NCBI RefSeq assembly: GCF_025698545.1
Contig: NC_068567.1
Location: 59,525,371 to 59,589,370 of the forward strand
Source of the DNA: Gossypium raimondii
Lineage: Eukaryota; Streptophyta; Magnoliopsida; Malvales; Malvaceae
Reading direction: 5' to 3'
DNA length: 64,000 bases
Shown: positions 36,001 through 47,988 of the stretch, one piece after another
Layout of the letters: every line of letters starts with the position of its first letter
Position numbering within the stretch: position 1 is the stretch's first letter
Notes under the pieces: model-generated
Databases searched by the model: none
Seen by the model: the letters and a program-made list of their open reading frames with translations, nothing else
What the model was told of the DNA's origin: nothing
Position numbers and translations under genes: made by a program

Positions 36001-36601
36001 TTAGCCAAGTTTCTATTCTTTTCGTCATGTTTCCTCTGCTCCTTCAAAGCTTCCTATTTCCTTTTCAACTCAGCAACTCGGTTCCTTTCCTTCATACACA
36101 TATCAAAATATGCACCACAGCTACACTGTGTCTCATCTCATCCAAAGTACTAAAATATTGATTGCAATCAAGGTAAGAAGTCGCCATTACCATCTCCTTT
36201 AGGTTTCAACACCTGTTTAATTTCCTAGGGTGGCGTCATTTGCAATTGATATTTCCTAGGCTGGGATAAAACACCCACCTCCTTTATCATTATACATAAA
36301 AATAAAAGATATTTGTCGATGTATGATTGCTGTAAGTAGAACAAATATTAGCCTCTTTCCATGTATGCTTGCTATAAGTAGAACAAAATGATATGAATTA
36401 TTATAAGGTATAATATCTTTTCTTTTATTATTGTTTGGGTGATTGATGGAAAAATGAAATTAAAGTTGCAACGATATCATTTAATAGATACTTTTTTGCT
36501 TCGTGTGTTCTAAATTTGTGCTGTTTATTTTTATTTGATAATGTGTAATTGCAATTTCAATTCTTTGATAGTGTGTTATAATTTTAATATGATTTGCAGT
36601 A

Positions 36602-36860
36602 ATGGCTCGTCTGCCTTTAATTGCACAAAGTGTGAGGCGTAAAAGAATTGGTATTGCTGTGACAATGTGGTTGGAAATCTGTAGAATTGCGATTTGGTTC
36701 TTATTTAGAATGGGAGGTGGGAGAAGGATTACCTACAATTAATGTGGTGGATGACGATGAACCGAATATCACAAATATTCATCCATCGGATGCTTGGGCT
36801 ACTTGGAGGATGGAACTAGCCAACCAAATGTTCGATGAATGGCAAGCATCTAGAAATTAG
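36602..36860 (+). pseudogene. HARBI1-type nuclease: N-terminal and C-terminal scraps only
   Basis: A start at 36602 reads MARLPLIAQSVRRKRIGIAV and on to a stop near 36741. In another frame, 36703-36860 reads WEVGEGLPTINVVDDDEPNI and ends WRMELANQMFDEWQASRN before TAG, as at the C-terminus of plant HARBI1-like proteins. The catalytic DDE core between the two is absent, and the frames differ, so this is a deletion derivative. Confidence 0.6.
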
Positions 36861-37097
36861 TTTGTGAAACTTTTGTAAAACTTTTGTATTGATTTTTGTA
36901 TTGTACTAAACTTGTTGAATTATAATATAATTTCTTCTAATTCAAAGATGTGTTATAATTTTAAATTTTTGTGGTATGGAGCTTTTGATTCATGATATTC
37001 AACTTAATTCCTTGATTTTATAAAGTGTTGACCTTTTGAATCATGATATTAAAATAGTAATTAATATAATTTGGTTTTTTTTGTTCTTAAGATCATT

Positions 37098-38140
37098 ATG
37101 TCGTGTTCCGAATCAAATGCTTTTCTCAAGCTTCTCGAGGAAGCAAAAGAAAATGGGTTCGAGGAAGATGCAGCATTAGTTTCCTGCATGGTGGACCTGC
37201 ACAATGTTGGAACATTTAATGCTGATACCGGGTTCAAAGCCGGTTATTTGAACGAGTTGGAGAGAATGCTACAAACGGTTTTACCAAATGCAATGTTGAA
37301 GGCGAAACCTAATATTGAATCAAGGATTAGGTTACTTAAAAGGAGTGGTCAATCGCTCACGACATGCTTAATGGCCAAAACAATAGCGGTTTTGGTTGGG
37401 ACGAGCATAAGCGACTCGTTGTTGTGAAGATGCGGTTTGGGAGTCCTATTTAAAGGTAAGATTATTTCAAGTCTTTATTATATTATTTTACCAAACTTAT
37501 GACTAATATGATTTCCTCATTTTTTTAGAGTCACAGAGAAGCCGCGCAATTCAGATATCGTACTTTCCCTTACTACGACCAGCTTACTACCATATACGCA
37601 AGAGATCGAGCAACTGGGAAAGATGCTCAAACAGCTGCTGATGTTCTTGAAGAAATAAATGCTGAGGATGTTCGTACTACAGGTATGGATGAAGAAAGAA
37701 ACTCATTCTATGATTGCGAAGCTGACATCCCTTTGGATGACATGGATGTTTCTGCTGCGGAGCCGCAACGAGATAGAGACCAAGGGGGTTCCTCATCTTC
37801 AAACAAGAGAAAGAAGAAATCTGATGCTCGTGATAATGTGTATTCTTCATTTGATGAGGCTGCCACTTTGTTGGGGGAAAAAATCCAGGCCGTTGGCGAT
37901 CAAATCGGTAGGAGTATTGCCTCGAGGTGGTAGTTCAAACAGGTCGAAGAATATCAAAAGATGGAAGAGAAAGCTTCAAATTTATATTCAGCATTATGGT
38001 CAATTGAAGGTTTAACCGACGATCAGCGGTATGATGCTTTGAGTAAAATTCCTGATCATCCAACTCAAATGATCGTTTTCTTTAGTTTACCTTATGTTGC
38101 CCGATTGGAATGGGTAAGAAGATTTCTTTCTCACCATTAA
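37098..38140 (+). pseudogene. MYB/SANT-like protein of a Harbinger element, frameshifted
   Basis: Exon 1 (37098 to about 37454) reads MSCSESNAFLKLLEEAKENG and later TGFKAGYLNELERMLQ, a Myb/SANT-like (Myb_DNA-bind_3) domain. After 'RLLK' the family reading continues in another frame (EWSIAHDMLNGQNNSGFGWD), and again shifts before EDAVWESYLK, so there are two frameshifts. Exon 2 starts at 37529 after TTTTTAG with SHREAAQFRYRTFPYYDQL. It carries a Ser/Lys-rich stretch near 37790-37830, is broken by a stop at about 37932, and ends LPYVARLEWVRRFLSHH at 38140. Such proteins bind the transposon ends and assist the nuclease. Confidence 0.65.
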
Positions 38141-38239
38141 ATATCAATGTTCAAACTTTTTGATGTTGTAAAACTATATAACATATGTATTATGATGTAG
38201 AATTTCATTTTCATCTAACATTTTCTTAATATAAGTTAA

Positions 38240-39050
38240 TTATGTTTATGCAGACTATAATTCTCAAGTTATATATTGATTTTAGTAAATTCATATAAGA
38301 ACATTTTATTATTAAGAATTTTATGAAATTATATATCATTATTAAATTATATTTAATATTAATTATTTTAAATTGTATAAATTCATATGAGAAAATTTAT
38401 TATTAAGAATTTTATGAAATTATATATTATTATTAAATTATATGTAATATTTATTATTTTAAATTATACAAATTCATAAAATATAATTTATTAGTTATAA
38501 TTATTTTAAATTTTATTAAATCATATATTTTAATTTAAATATATTTAATATTAATTATTTCAAATTTTCTTTTATAGTATCATATATTATGATTTGAATA
38601 AATTCATATAAGAATAGTAATTATTAAGAATTTTATTAAATTATATATTTTAATTATAACATATTTAATAATAATTATGTTAATTTATATTTTACAAGAT
38701 CATATATTATGATTTGAGTAAATTCATGTAAGAATATTAATTATTAAGAATTTTATTAAATTATATAATTTAATTATAATATATTTAATAATAATTATGT
38801 TTAAATATGATTAAATTATTTATTACCGATATTAATAATCTTATTAAAATTTAAATAACAATAACAAATAATTTATCAAAATAAATTTCTCGCTAATTAT
38901 TAAGAATTTTATTAAATTATATATTTTAATTAAAATATATTTAATAATAATTATGTTTAAATATGATTAAATTATTTATTATTGATAATAATAATATTAT
39001 TAAAATTTAAATAACAATAACAATAATCATTTACCCAAACAAATTTATGC
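38240..39050. repeat. AT-rich subterminal tandem-like repeats
   Basis: Variants of 'attaagaattttattaaattatatattttaatta' and 'atatttaataataattatgtt' recur about every 60-130 bases. The same array in reverse complement lies at 45440-46000 inside the second Harbinger-like element. Confidence 0.6.
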
Positions 39051-39243
39051 TAAGGGTATTCTAGTCATTTTAGTTTTTTCCATTATGCTATTACACCTCT
39101 ATTACATTCAACCAAACACAGGATTACTATTACGCCTCTATTCCATTACATTCAACCAAACAGTTGATTTGCTATTACACCTCTATTCCATTACACCTCT
39201 AATCCAATACACCTCTAATCCAATACAGCGAACCAAACGTGCG

Positions 39244-39675
39244 TTTTGTTATGGGTAGAGGGCTACGGGTGATCGGTAGTCTCCCGTGCAGCCAGTTTAC
39301 CCTTGGTTTTGGCATAAATGCACCACAATCATCTGTTTGAATCATCAGTCCAATTTTTGTACTGCACTGAAACCTCAGTTTTGACTGAAGCATTGCCCTA
39401 CAGTGAAAAAGAATGAGTCCTTAGTTGACAATAATGCCTATACTTTTATTTATAATTATCATTTTATCTAATAAATATTTTAAATTGATTATATAATTAA
39501 TTAAAATATTTATAATAAAATATCGGAAGATACATTTTAAGATTTTATTAAATGAATTTATAAATTCACAAATTTTTAATAGTTTAGTAAAATAATTTAG
39601 AAAACTTTCTATTTATATACCATTTCTAATCTAATGTCCTTAATGGTCATTTTCTATTCTCACATCATCGCTACA
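39244..39675. other. Unassigned DNA right of the Harbinger-like element
   Basis: Possibly the displaced upstream region of FKBP12. No feature was recognised. Confidence 0.3.
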
Positions 39676-39825
39676 GCTACGTTTGAATCCAAATACACAC
39701 CCCACGGTTGTTTCTATTCTCACCGCTACGATATCCAATCTCACGGCTACAGTAACTAATCTCACTGCCACCATTGTTTTTAACCTCATCGGAGGTAAAC
39801 ACACTATCCATTCAAACTAAAGCCT
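39676..39825. mobile_element. Short MITE, copy 2 (relative of 7004-7129)
   Basis: The ends 'acgtttgaatccaaata' and 'ctatccattcaaact' pair, and 'aatctcactgccaccattgtttttaac' in the middle matches the 7004-7129 element. Confidence 0.45.
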
Positions 39826-41009
39826 TAGTCTCTATACTATTAAAAAGAATCAAATAAGGCTAAATTGGAATACAGTTAACATTTACGGTATAAAAAATAT
39901 CATTTACTGGTTAACAAAGTTAATATATTTAAATTTTTATGGTTTTGTAAATGAAATCTTTAGTCTGGAATGAAATTGCAATTGATTTTTAAAAACATCT
40001 TTTATACAATAAATGTTAACTTTGTTACAATTTGGACTTATTTGATTCTTCTCAATAGTATAGAGACTAAATTGATCCATTTACTAATAGAGGACTAATT
40101 TGATACAATTCCTATAATATAATGACCTTTTAGGTACTTTAACCTATTAATATCATACATAATTATTCAAGTTTGTTCTATTTAAAATATTAGTCTCATA
40201 TTTTATTTAAGTAAGTAATTCAATTTTATTTAGACTCGTTCATATTATTTTTAATTTTAAAATATATCTTAGACTATCATTATACCTTTAAAATTATATT
40301 TTAAGTATAAACAATTAATATATATTTTTAATATTTGTGTTATAGTAAAATATATTTAACTTTCATATAATATAATTTATATAAATATATAAATGAAATG
40401 AAAAATTACAACCTGAAAATCAAGGGTAGCTAAGGGAACAAAATTTTTTATTTAGGTTCTTTAAAATTTTTAATAAAGGTAAAATTACATTTTGGCTCCT
40501 CTAAAATGATAAAATTTGATTTAATCATTTAAAATTATAAAGATATAAGCTATTAAAATAATAAAATTATATTTTTACTATCGTAAACATTATAATTTAA
40601 TTTCGATCCCTAAAAATTTTTTCTAACTTTGTCCTTGCTAAAAATGAATATAATTATTTTTAAGTTTTGAATATTAAAATTTTATCATCAACTTAATTCA
40701 TATTTTAAACGGATTTAATGCATTATTTTGTAGTTGAAGAAAAACATGATAATTGAAGTGAAGCAGTTGCATGCAGGTATTGAGTTTGAAAAAGAAAAAG
40801 GGCATACTCAGCAAACCATGATTGAAGATGATGCCTTGCAGGTGACTAAAGGCGTTGGGTAGGCATGATGTGGATTTTTGTTTTCTTTTTCCGATATCGA
40901 CACAAGCCAAGGGAAAGTTATAGGGGTACATTTTGATGTTTGTCATGTTAGGCGCCAAGCCAAGTAGCTAACCGAGTAGTTTAGTGGCGGATGTGACATT
41001 AAATTTAAT
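39826..41009. repeat. Intergenic DNA with a dispersed repeat at 40430-40640
   Basis: The 40430-40640 segment ('aaaattacattttggctcctctaaaatgataaaattt', 'tattaaaataataaaattatatttttactat') matches the repeat at 26417-26666. The remainder is AT-rich without a supported gene. Confidence 0.4.
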
Positions 41010-41190
41010 GGATTTAGTAGTTGATTTCATATGAATATTTTTGTTAATGTAAAAGGATGTGGGTTTGAATGTGCAAAAGTGTATTATCTTCCTATTTACA
41101 GATTATGGGAAGGGTTATGAGTAGTTCTAGGCATTGTATAAAAAGAGCAGATATAACTAGAATCTATCATGATATTATTCAAAAAAAATT
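41010..41190 (+). mobile_element. tRNA-like SINE, copy E
   Basis: AGGATGTGGGTTTGAATGTGC (a B-box-like segment) is followed by 'gtattatcttcctatttacag', 'gggttatgagtagttctaggcattgtataaaaag' and a tail GATATTATTCAAAAAAA, as in copies B and D. Confidence 0.5.
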
Positions 41191-42666
41191 TCAGGGGTTT
41201 AGTAAAATTTCTTTTAATTATAATTTTTAAAATTGGGGATTTAATTGAAAACTTTTATGAAATTAATAAAAATTTTCAAAATTTGAGGATCTAATTAAAA
41301 TTTTCTAAAATTTCAAAAAATATCAAAATTTTTCAAATTTTGAGGGGCCAAAAGATTCGCCTCATGTAGCTCATATAAATTATCACATGCTATTTATACC
41401 GAGTTTGTCTTTACACAAGGATTGATTTTGAGGCCTAATTTTCCATTATTATTGTGGTTGAAAAGTGATTTTTAAAAAATTTAACAATCAATCCTATTCA
41501 ATTATTTGGTTACTCGTTTCACCTAACTCTTTATCTTTTGGGTGCTACAAATAATGTAATATAATAATATATAAATTAAAAATTAATTTAACTTTTTAAA
41601 TAATTAATATAAATAATGATATTTTAATAATTTTACCTCCAAACACAAAAGCCAAAAGCCAAAAGACCTAAATCTCACCTTTTACATTTGAATGGAAAAA
41701 CACTTTTATGACAACACTCACTCTAAAAGCCAAGTATTTTTCATTGTTTTTTCGTGGTTGAAAAGTACTTTTGGAACCCCAAACACAATGGAGAACAAGG
41801 CCATCTTATGTGTTTTGGATTGATACGGTTCGAATGGAGAGTTCTTTTTTTCAAACAATAGAAGCTTTCACTTTCGAAAATATTAGATTCAATTTGTTGA
41901 GTGGAGGCTAAACAAAAAGCGTTATTTTTTTAATATATGTTTAAGTGTGTTCAGACTCAGGTCCTAGCAACGATTTTAACTGAATTAAACTTAATCGACA
42001 TGGTTAATCTTATTGATAATAAGTTTTAATGGAATAAGCAACCCTCAAACTATATCACTTTTTCTTTGAAACTAGCCTCTGCTAATATATCTGATATAAA
42101 AACCACTTCATGTGTCATTTTTATCGATATAATCATGTAAATGAATTTAAATATATATATTAATGATCCAAATATAAAAAAAAAAGGTATAGTTCAGAGA
42201 ATAAAATATGAATTAAAGGAAACTCATTCTATGTAAAGCAATTTGAAAAGGCCAAAAATGGTGTGACATTAAACCATTTCATACAATCTCATTTTCCTGA
42301 TCAGATCAATAATGGTTACCCACATGATGGTCCTTCCTTTGTCAGAGTAAGCTGCTGATAGTACTTGTACTTATTTTGGAAAAAACCCCAATAATTTACA
42401 TTGCTTAGAAAATGAAATGAGAGGGCACCGACATGGCAAAAGCTGAGTTATCGCATGGTGTTTTACCTCTCCTCTACTTCTCATTTTACTTTTGGAAAAA
42501 TACATTAATTATTGCCACACTGCATCTTTATTATTAAGAAAAGGAACATCAAAACAACAATCAACATCAACATCAACCACCCTGCTTACAGAGATAATAT
42601 GGTTTTTATTTGGGGAAAAATCACATCTAAACTCCCCCACATAAACCCTCCTAAAACATCACACAT

Positions 42667-42668
<2 letters not shown>
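41191..42668. other. Unassigned intergenic DNA
   Basis: No supported gene. The stretch ends at a microsatellite. Confidence 0.4.

Positions 42669-42707
<39 letters not shown>
42669..42707. repeat. (CA)n microsatellite
   Basis: A pure CA run of about 39 bases, some 90 bases downstream of the DUF7870 gene's stop codon and so possibly in its 3' UTR. Confidence 0.9.
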
Positions 42708-42708
<1 letters not shown>

Positions 42709-42797
42709 CCATCACCATAACCAAACAAGCAGTAGATGCAGTTTCATAGTACGAAAAGACAGCATCTGTCTTCTAATCGTGACTTGATTGGTAATTT

Positions 42798-44063
42798 TCA
42801 TTCCCACCATTGATGCACTGCAACTCCTTCATCCCTCAACCTACCATACAAAGCTACACATTCCCAATAAGCCCTTTTATTCTTCTTCCTTTTCTTTTTC
42901 CCCATCTTCCTCTTCTTCTTCTTCTTCACTTCATCTTGCCATTGATTGTTACACTCAAAGAACAATTCATCCACCAATCCAATTGTTTTCCTTTCTATCA
43001 TCTTCTCCACCACTTCAGCTTCTGCTTTCATTACAACGTAATCTTCTTCTCTTACATTCATCATCAACCAATCTGAAACATCGATGCTCGCAGTTGCTTC
43101 GATGCTGTAAACCTCAAATTCTTGGTTCCTTTTGGGGTAGTTTTCCTCAAACCATTTCATCACAATGTTCTTATCATCATCATCGTTGGAAGATCCCACA
43201 TCGATGAACACTCTACGAGGGTAATTTTCAAGAGAATCCCCTAACAAATCTGGCAAAAAATTGATTTTCTTCAAGTAAGAATGTGATTTAGCCCATGCTT
43301 TTCTTGGTGGTTCAAACAAAACATCTTCCAAACCACTCAATGCTGCCTTTTTAGCTTCCGTTGTTAACTGAAAAAGCTTCCTTTTAGCTGAAGAACCCAA
43401 TAAATGGTTCTTTGAACCAAGCTTCTTCATTGCAACAATGGTGGAATGATATTTCTTAAGATACACAATTATATAATCAGATTGTTTTTGATAACCTGTT
43501 GAGATTTCATCACCTAATTGCATAGCAACAATGCCACCAATTTTCACTAAACGATCCACAAACTTGGAATCGATAGAACCCGACACGAAAACAAAATCAA
43601 ACTCGTCATTTGGTAAAGAACTTTGTCGATGAAAATCAGGTTCAATCACCAAATCAAGGTCACCATTGTTTATAAACATGGAACCTTCATCATCATCATC
43701 AACATCATCCATGCTTTCAATGAAAGAGTTCAAGATGAGAGCTTTTTGCCCTTTTTTTATAAGACCCTCATTAACAAAATCTCCCCAAAGCAAATTCCAG
43801 TAATCCAAGCTGATACAACCAGAGCTTTGATGAAACTCCATGGCATTAAAAACTGGGCTTGAAGGTCCTTTTAAGAAGGACCTAATGCAAGGCAAAGTGA
43901 TAATCACCGTCGCTAAAAACAGCGAACGCGACAGAACAAGTAAGAACCTTGGATCAGGTAGCTTAATAATCAAAAGAGTGTCTGGATTTAACGAAATCCT
44001 TGAACTCTGCAACTGATTGTAGCTATGGGGTTTTGGTCGAGACCGACCACCTCCCATCTCCAT
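42798..44063 (-). CDS. DUF7870 membrane-anchored methyltransferase-like protein
   Basis: A single exon encodes 421 residues. After a short basic N-terminus, residues about 39-61 form one hydrophobic segment (PRFLLVLSRSLFLATVIITL), suggesting a type II membrane anchor. The C-terminal half has the DUF7870 signature around residues 282-292 (PRRVFIDVGSS), followed by W-F..NYP and F.VYSIEA. This resembles the SAM-methyltransferase-like motif I region seen in proteins annotated as methyltransferase superfamily in Arabidopsis. Catalytic activity is not established and the substrate is unknown. Two local oddities are a run of Asp/Glu near residues 119-126 and a Lys/Arg-rich insertion at 380-397, both low complexity. 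The first ATG is taken; a second ATG two codons later would serve equally. I do not know a gene symbol. Confidence 0.82.
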   Translation of the reverse strand: MEMGGGRSRPKPHSYNQLQSSRISLNPDTLLIIKLPDPRFLLVLSRSLFLATVIITLPCIRSFLKGPSSPVFNAMEFHQSSGCISLDYWNLLWGDFVNEGLIKKGQKALILNSFIESMDDVDDDDEGSMFINNGDLDLVIEPDFHRQSSLPNDEFDFVFVSGSIDSKFVDRLVKIGGIVAMQLGDEISTGYQKQSDYIIVYLKKYHSTIVAMKKLGSKNHLLGSSAKRKLFQLTTEAKKAALSGLEDVLFEPPRKAWAKSHSYLKKINFLPDLLGDSLENYPRRVFIDVGSSNDDDDKNIVMKWFEENYPKRNQEFEVYSIEATASIDVSDWLMMNVREEDYVVMKAEAEVVEKMIERKTIGLVDELFFECNNQWQDEVKKKKKRKMGKKKRKKNKRAYWECVALYGRLRDEGVAVHQWWE

Positions 44064-45050
44064 TTCAAATGGTCGGATCTGTGGCTAAAAGAGCTTAATT
44101 TTCGCCTGGTTTGGCAAAAGAAAAATAACCCTTACCCTTCGCACAAATTTGTGAAAAACAAATGATAAAAACAGAGTCAAAATCTAAACACAGCTAAGAA
44201 AAAAAAGATGCTTTAGCGAGTACAAAACCTAGCAGCAGTGTGGTTACCACCCAAAAGAGCAACACAGGGTCGAGTTCTGCAACAAAGGAAAAGCAATGAC
44301 CTAAACCTTTCTACCTCCATGGCTGTTCTACTTCTCAAAATCCCCCTTTTGTGTGTGTGTGTGTTCAGATCAGATGAGTGAATTTCCAGGAAAACCCAGA
44401 TTCAAGTTTCCTGGAGATGGATTTATGAACAAAGAAAAAGAGAAATGGAACCATTAGAGGATGAAGGGGGAGAGTAATGAAGGGGTGGGTTCTTTTTTGG
44501 TCAGCTTTAAAATAGGGGAGAGTTAAAATTATATGGGGTTTGATGAGCTGTGGGTTGTGTACCGATGTGTGATTCTCCTTTGGTCTTTTTGATTCACCTT
44601 AATTTTGTCTAGTTGTTTGAAGGTTGTTTTAGCCACTGTCTTCAATGAAAGAAATTTGTTTTGGTGTTTAGGAATTTTGGCTAAAAACACCCAAATTTAT
44701 AGAAACAACTTTCTTCCTTAAAACATGCTACTAGTTCCTGTAGTTCTTATATTTTAATTTTAAAAATTTAAAATTTTAGTTTCCTTTGAAAATTTTCAAT
44801 TTATTATGTTTAATTTCCATTAATCATACACCTCATCATTTGATGGATATGTTTAATGAAAATATTTATAATTTTAATTATCAAACTGAGGTTTCAAATA
44901 AAAATTTGGAAGACTTAATTTTAATTTTAAATATAAGAACTAAATATCAAGTTTTATTAAAATATAAGGACCAATAACATATTTTAACCTAATTTCAAAG
45001 TTTAAAAATGATTTGAATTATTGAGATATCCATAAAATATTAATTCTTAG
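44064..45050. other. 5' leader and upstream region of the DUF7870 gene
   Basis: A (GT)n-like run at 44350-44364 and pyrimidine-rich stretches on the minus strand suggest a leader of about 400 bases. A TATATAATTTT word near 44525-44535 (minus) is a possible TATA box. Beyond that, nothing was recognised. Confidence 0.3.
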
Positions 45051-45059
45051 ACAAATAAT

Positions 45060-45276
45060 AATAAAATTATCTAATTGTGGCTTAATATTAATTCAAGTTC
45101 GAAGGGACGTGGACCACCAAAATAGTCCATTGTCTCCTACATAAAGCATGTATTTCCCTTACCAGAGCAAATTAAAATAGGAGAAATCGTCCCACCCATT
45201 GTTAATCAGCTTCACAACTTCCATGCCATCACTTTCCACTATAATCTAAAAAACCCCCACGGTCACAAGCAACAAG
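45060..45276 (-). pseudogene. LINE remnant segment 4: RNase H core
   Basis: On the minus strand this segment reads IVESDGMEVVKLINNGWDDF, the V-E-S-D and V-x-L-I-N motifs of the LINE RNase H domain. It directly continues the reading that is interrupted at 49001. The 3' part is frameshifted. Confidence 0.65.
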
Positions 45277-47673
45277 GGCACGTTTGGTTCGCTGTATTGA
45301 ATTAGAGGTGTAATAGCAAATCAACTGTTTTGTTGAATGTAATGGAATAAATGCGTAATAGTAATCTTGTGTTTGGTTGAATGGAATAGAGATTTAATAG
45401 CATAATGGAAAAAACTAAAATGACTAGAATACCCTTAGCATAAATTTATTTTGGTAAATGATTATTGTTATTGTTATTTAAATTTTAATAAGATTATTAT
45501 TATCAATAATAAATAATTTAATCATATTTAAACATAATTATTGTTAAATATATTATAATTAAAATATATAATTTAATAAAATTCTTAATAATCAATATTC
45601 TTATATGAATTTACTCAAATCATAATATATGATACTATAAAATATAAATTAACATAATTATTATTAAATATATTATAATTAAAATATATAATTTAATAAA
45701 ATTCTTATATGAATTTACTCAAATCATAATATTTGATACTATAAAAGATAATTTGAAATAATTAATATTAAATATATTTTAATTAAAATATATGATTTAA
45801 TAAAATTTAAAATAATTATAACTAATAAATTATCTTATATGAATTTGTATAATTTAAAATAATTATTATTACATATAATTTAATAATAATATATAATTTC
45901 ATAAAATTCTTGATAATAAATTTTCTTATATGAATTTATATAATTTAAAATAATTAATATTAAATATAATTAATAATGATATATAATTTCATAAAATTGA
46001 TTCTCTCCTATCCCATAAGTGAGTAAGAATTGAACTCTAAAAAATAAAAAAAAACATAACCATATCGAATTATCATCAACAACTCGATTGAATTTACAAC
46101 AATTCTGAATTAAATGGAAGTACTGCTCAATATCTCACTTCAACTAAAAATATAAAGCATTCAATAGAAGAAATTCAAGCCGATACAATATCTCTTTCAC
46201 CCTGCTCTCAACTCCAATTGGCCTTCCATGAAACCAATTCTTCACTTCAAACAAAATAGCTCACCAATCTAGCAGGAAAACGAATACTGTCCAAAGTTGC
46301 CATTGAAAATAACCTCCAATTTCATGTGTCCATTCCACAAGTTAAGGGAAAAAGCAATCTCTGCCAATTCTGGATTTATATGATGCATTGATAAATCAGG
46401 AAAAAGAAGGCCATGAGGTAAGGTTGCTAAAAATCACAATGAATCAAAAGTAATTTACCTCTCCAGAAGGCTAAATTGCCAAGAGCACATGTTTCCTCTA
46501 AAGCACCAAAACCGTAAGGCATATTTGTTGACAAGTTGCGATCGCCTCAAGATCTTAGTTCAACTACAATATAAAGCAAGCATTCAACAGAAGAAATTAA
46601 AAGCTTACTTGTTCCTCATTTTCTATATAATGGTCTTTGCAAAGATTTGCCATTTATTCCCTCTACACTCTTTGCAAAGACCTTTGAGTTTTCATACTTG
46701 TGGAATGCTTAGTTGTGGAAGCTGACCTAACTTTTTTTAGTTGATTCTTCTTCCCCAATAAGCTAATATTACATTGAATAAAGGTAGACAGAAATTAAAA
46801 TCAAAGCATGAAATAGAAGATTAATAAAATTGGAAGTGGAATGATTTAGAAAATTGAAGGCCTTTCTTATTCAGATCAAGACAGTAATATGACATCTAAG
46901 TTAAACAAAAGGCTAAAAACTGGTTTTCTAGAAACAAGAAAATTCCTCATATTTGATGTTCTATACCACAACTATTACAAGCTGTGAATGTCTCTTGGGA
47001 CCACTGGCATGCTAGGAAATCTGATACAAAATCACTAGACACTAAGCTTGGAGGATAATAGATTGTATACACTAACGCAGCTTTAGAACCCAAATTAATG
47101 ATTGGAATTAAAAGAAGGTGAACTAGGTAGGAGCCATAAATGACTTATGTCTATAATCACATCACATGGAAGCCATCACACAATCCCATAATAATGCTAT
47201 CTCAGGGCCTCCAATGTACATCCTAAAAGACCCCAGTTCAACAATAATAAATTTGGCAAAGAGAACGTTAAAGTGAAACTATTTAACTTGCAAGTTGTTC
47301 TTCTGTTGGCTAAGTGAATGACACCAATAAATAAATCAAAGATAAGAGGGAGATGGAGAATCAAATAGAAAAGGGGGATAGATAAGAATGAGAGATAATA
47401 AAAATTATCATAGTTCAACCCAAATTACAACCTTCAAGCATTAAGCATATCCAGATATATTGAAATCACAAGCTAAAAATAAGGGAAAGATCATTCTCAC
47501 AATAGAACTTCCCAACCCAAATCCTTTTCTAGACAGAACATTTTGGTACTAAGATAATCTAGAAATCATTAAAAGTAAACACGGAAAATGCTTAATCGGG
47601 GAACACTACATTAGAACACATTGTATCAAATAATTTATATGCAACTTGATTAAAGAAATCAAAAACTACTTAC

Positions 47674-47988
47674 TTCTGGTGGTGCTGCACAAAGCATGTA
47701 GAAACAGTGATAATTTCTCTCAGGATCAGACACTTGACAAACACGTGATCTTTCTAATAAGTCCTAATAGCAGCTCCTGAAATCCTTTCCTTCCGGTCAA
47801 ATTGAATCTCCACAAACTTACCAAAACGACTACATCATTCAAAACATGCATGTAAAGGTAAAAAAAACATTATAACATAGAATCTACTACATGCAGGGTG
47901 TAAAACTTGTTAAAACAAAATACACTCACCTTGAGTTATTGTTCCTGACAGTCTTAGCATTACCAAATGCTTCTAAAACAGGGTTGGA
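47674..47988 (-). pseudogene. Myosin motor-domain fragment, two exons, frameshifted
   Basis: Two exons with correct splice borders are 47930-47988 (SNPVLEAFGNAKTVRNNNS) and 47674-47829, starting RFGKFVEIQFDRKERISGAA and ending [18 protein letters not shown]. These are consecutive pieces of a plant class XI/VIII myosin head around switch I (N-x-N-S-S-R-F-G-K). A loss of about 4 bases after IRTY produces an in-frame stop. Flanking myosin exons are missing. The fragment sits wholly inside the Harbinger-like element. Confidence 0.8.

Larger units (their letters stand above)
33251..39243. mobile_element. Decayed PIF/Harbinger-like DNA transposon
   Basis: The terminal sequences are GACACTGTGTTTGGTTCAGT on the left and, reading in from the right, CGCACGTTTGGTTCGCTGT. 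Subterminal 'attacacctctattccattac'-type repeats occur at the right end. Inside, in element order on the plus strand, are a HARBI1-type nuclease scrap (36602-36860) and a MYB/SANT-like partner (37098-38140), the two-protein set typical of PIF/Harbinger. A long AT-rich subterminal zone lies at 38240-39050. No convincing 3-bp target duplication was found. The same right-end sequence recurs in opposite orientation at 45277. Confidence 0.7.

Noticed and set aside
35790..36161. 123-codon Phe/Leu-rich frame inside the Harbinger-like element
   Set aside because: T-rich low complexity. No similarity to transposon or host proteins that I recognise.
33251..39243. hAT assignment for the large element because of its TTTGGTT ends
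   Set aside because: The internal MYB/SANT-like and HARBI1-type remnants and the 3-bp duplication of its relative fit PIF/Harbinger better.
42788..43207. 139-codon plus-strand frame rich in Ser/His/Leu
   Set aside because: It is the antisense of the DUF7870 coding sequence; its Ser runs are the complement of Glu/Lys/Asp codons.
47197..47418. Minus-strand frame next to the myosin exons as a further myosin exon
   Set aside because: The residues do not fit the next part of the myosin head, and no matching splice borders were seen.
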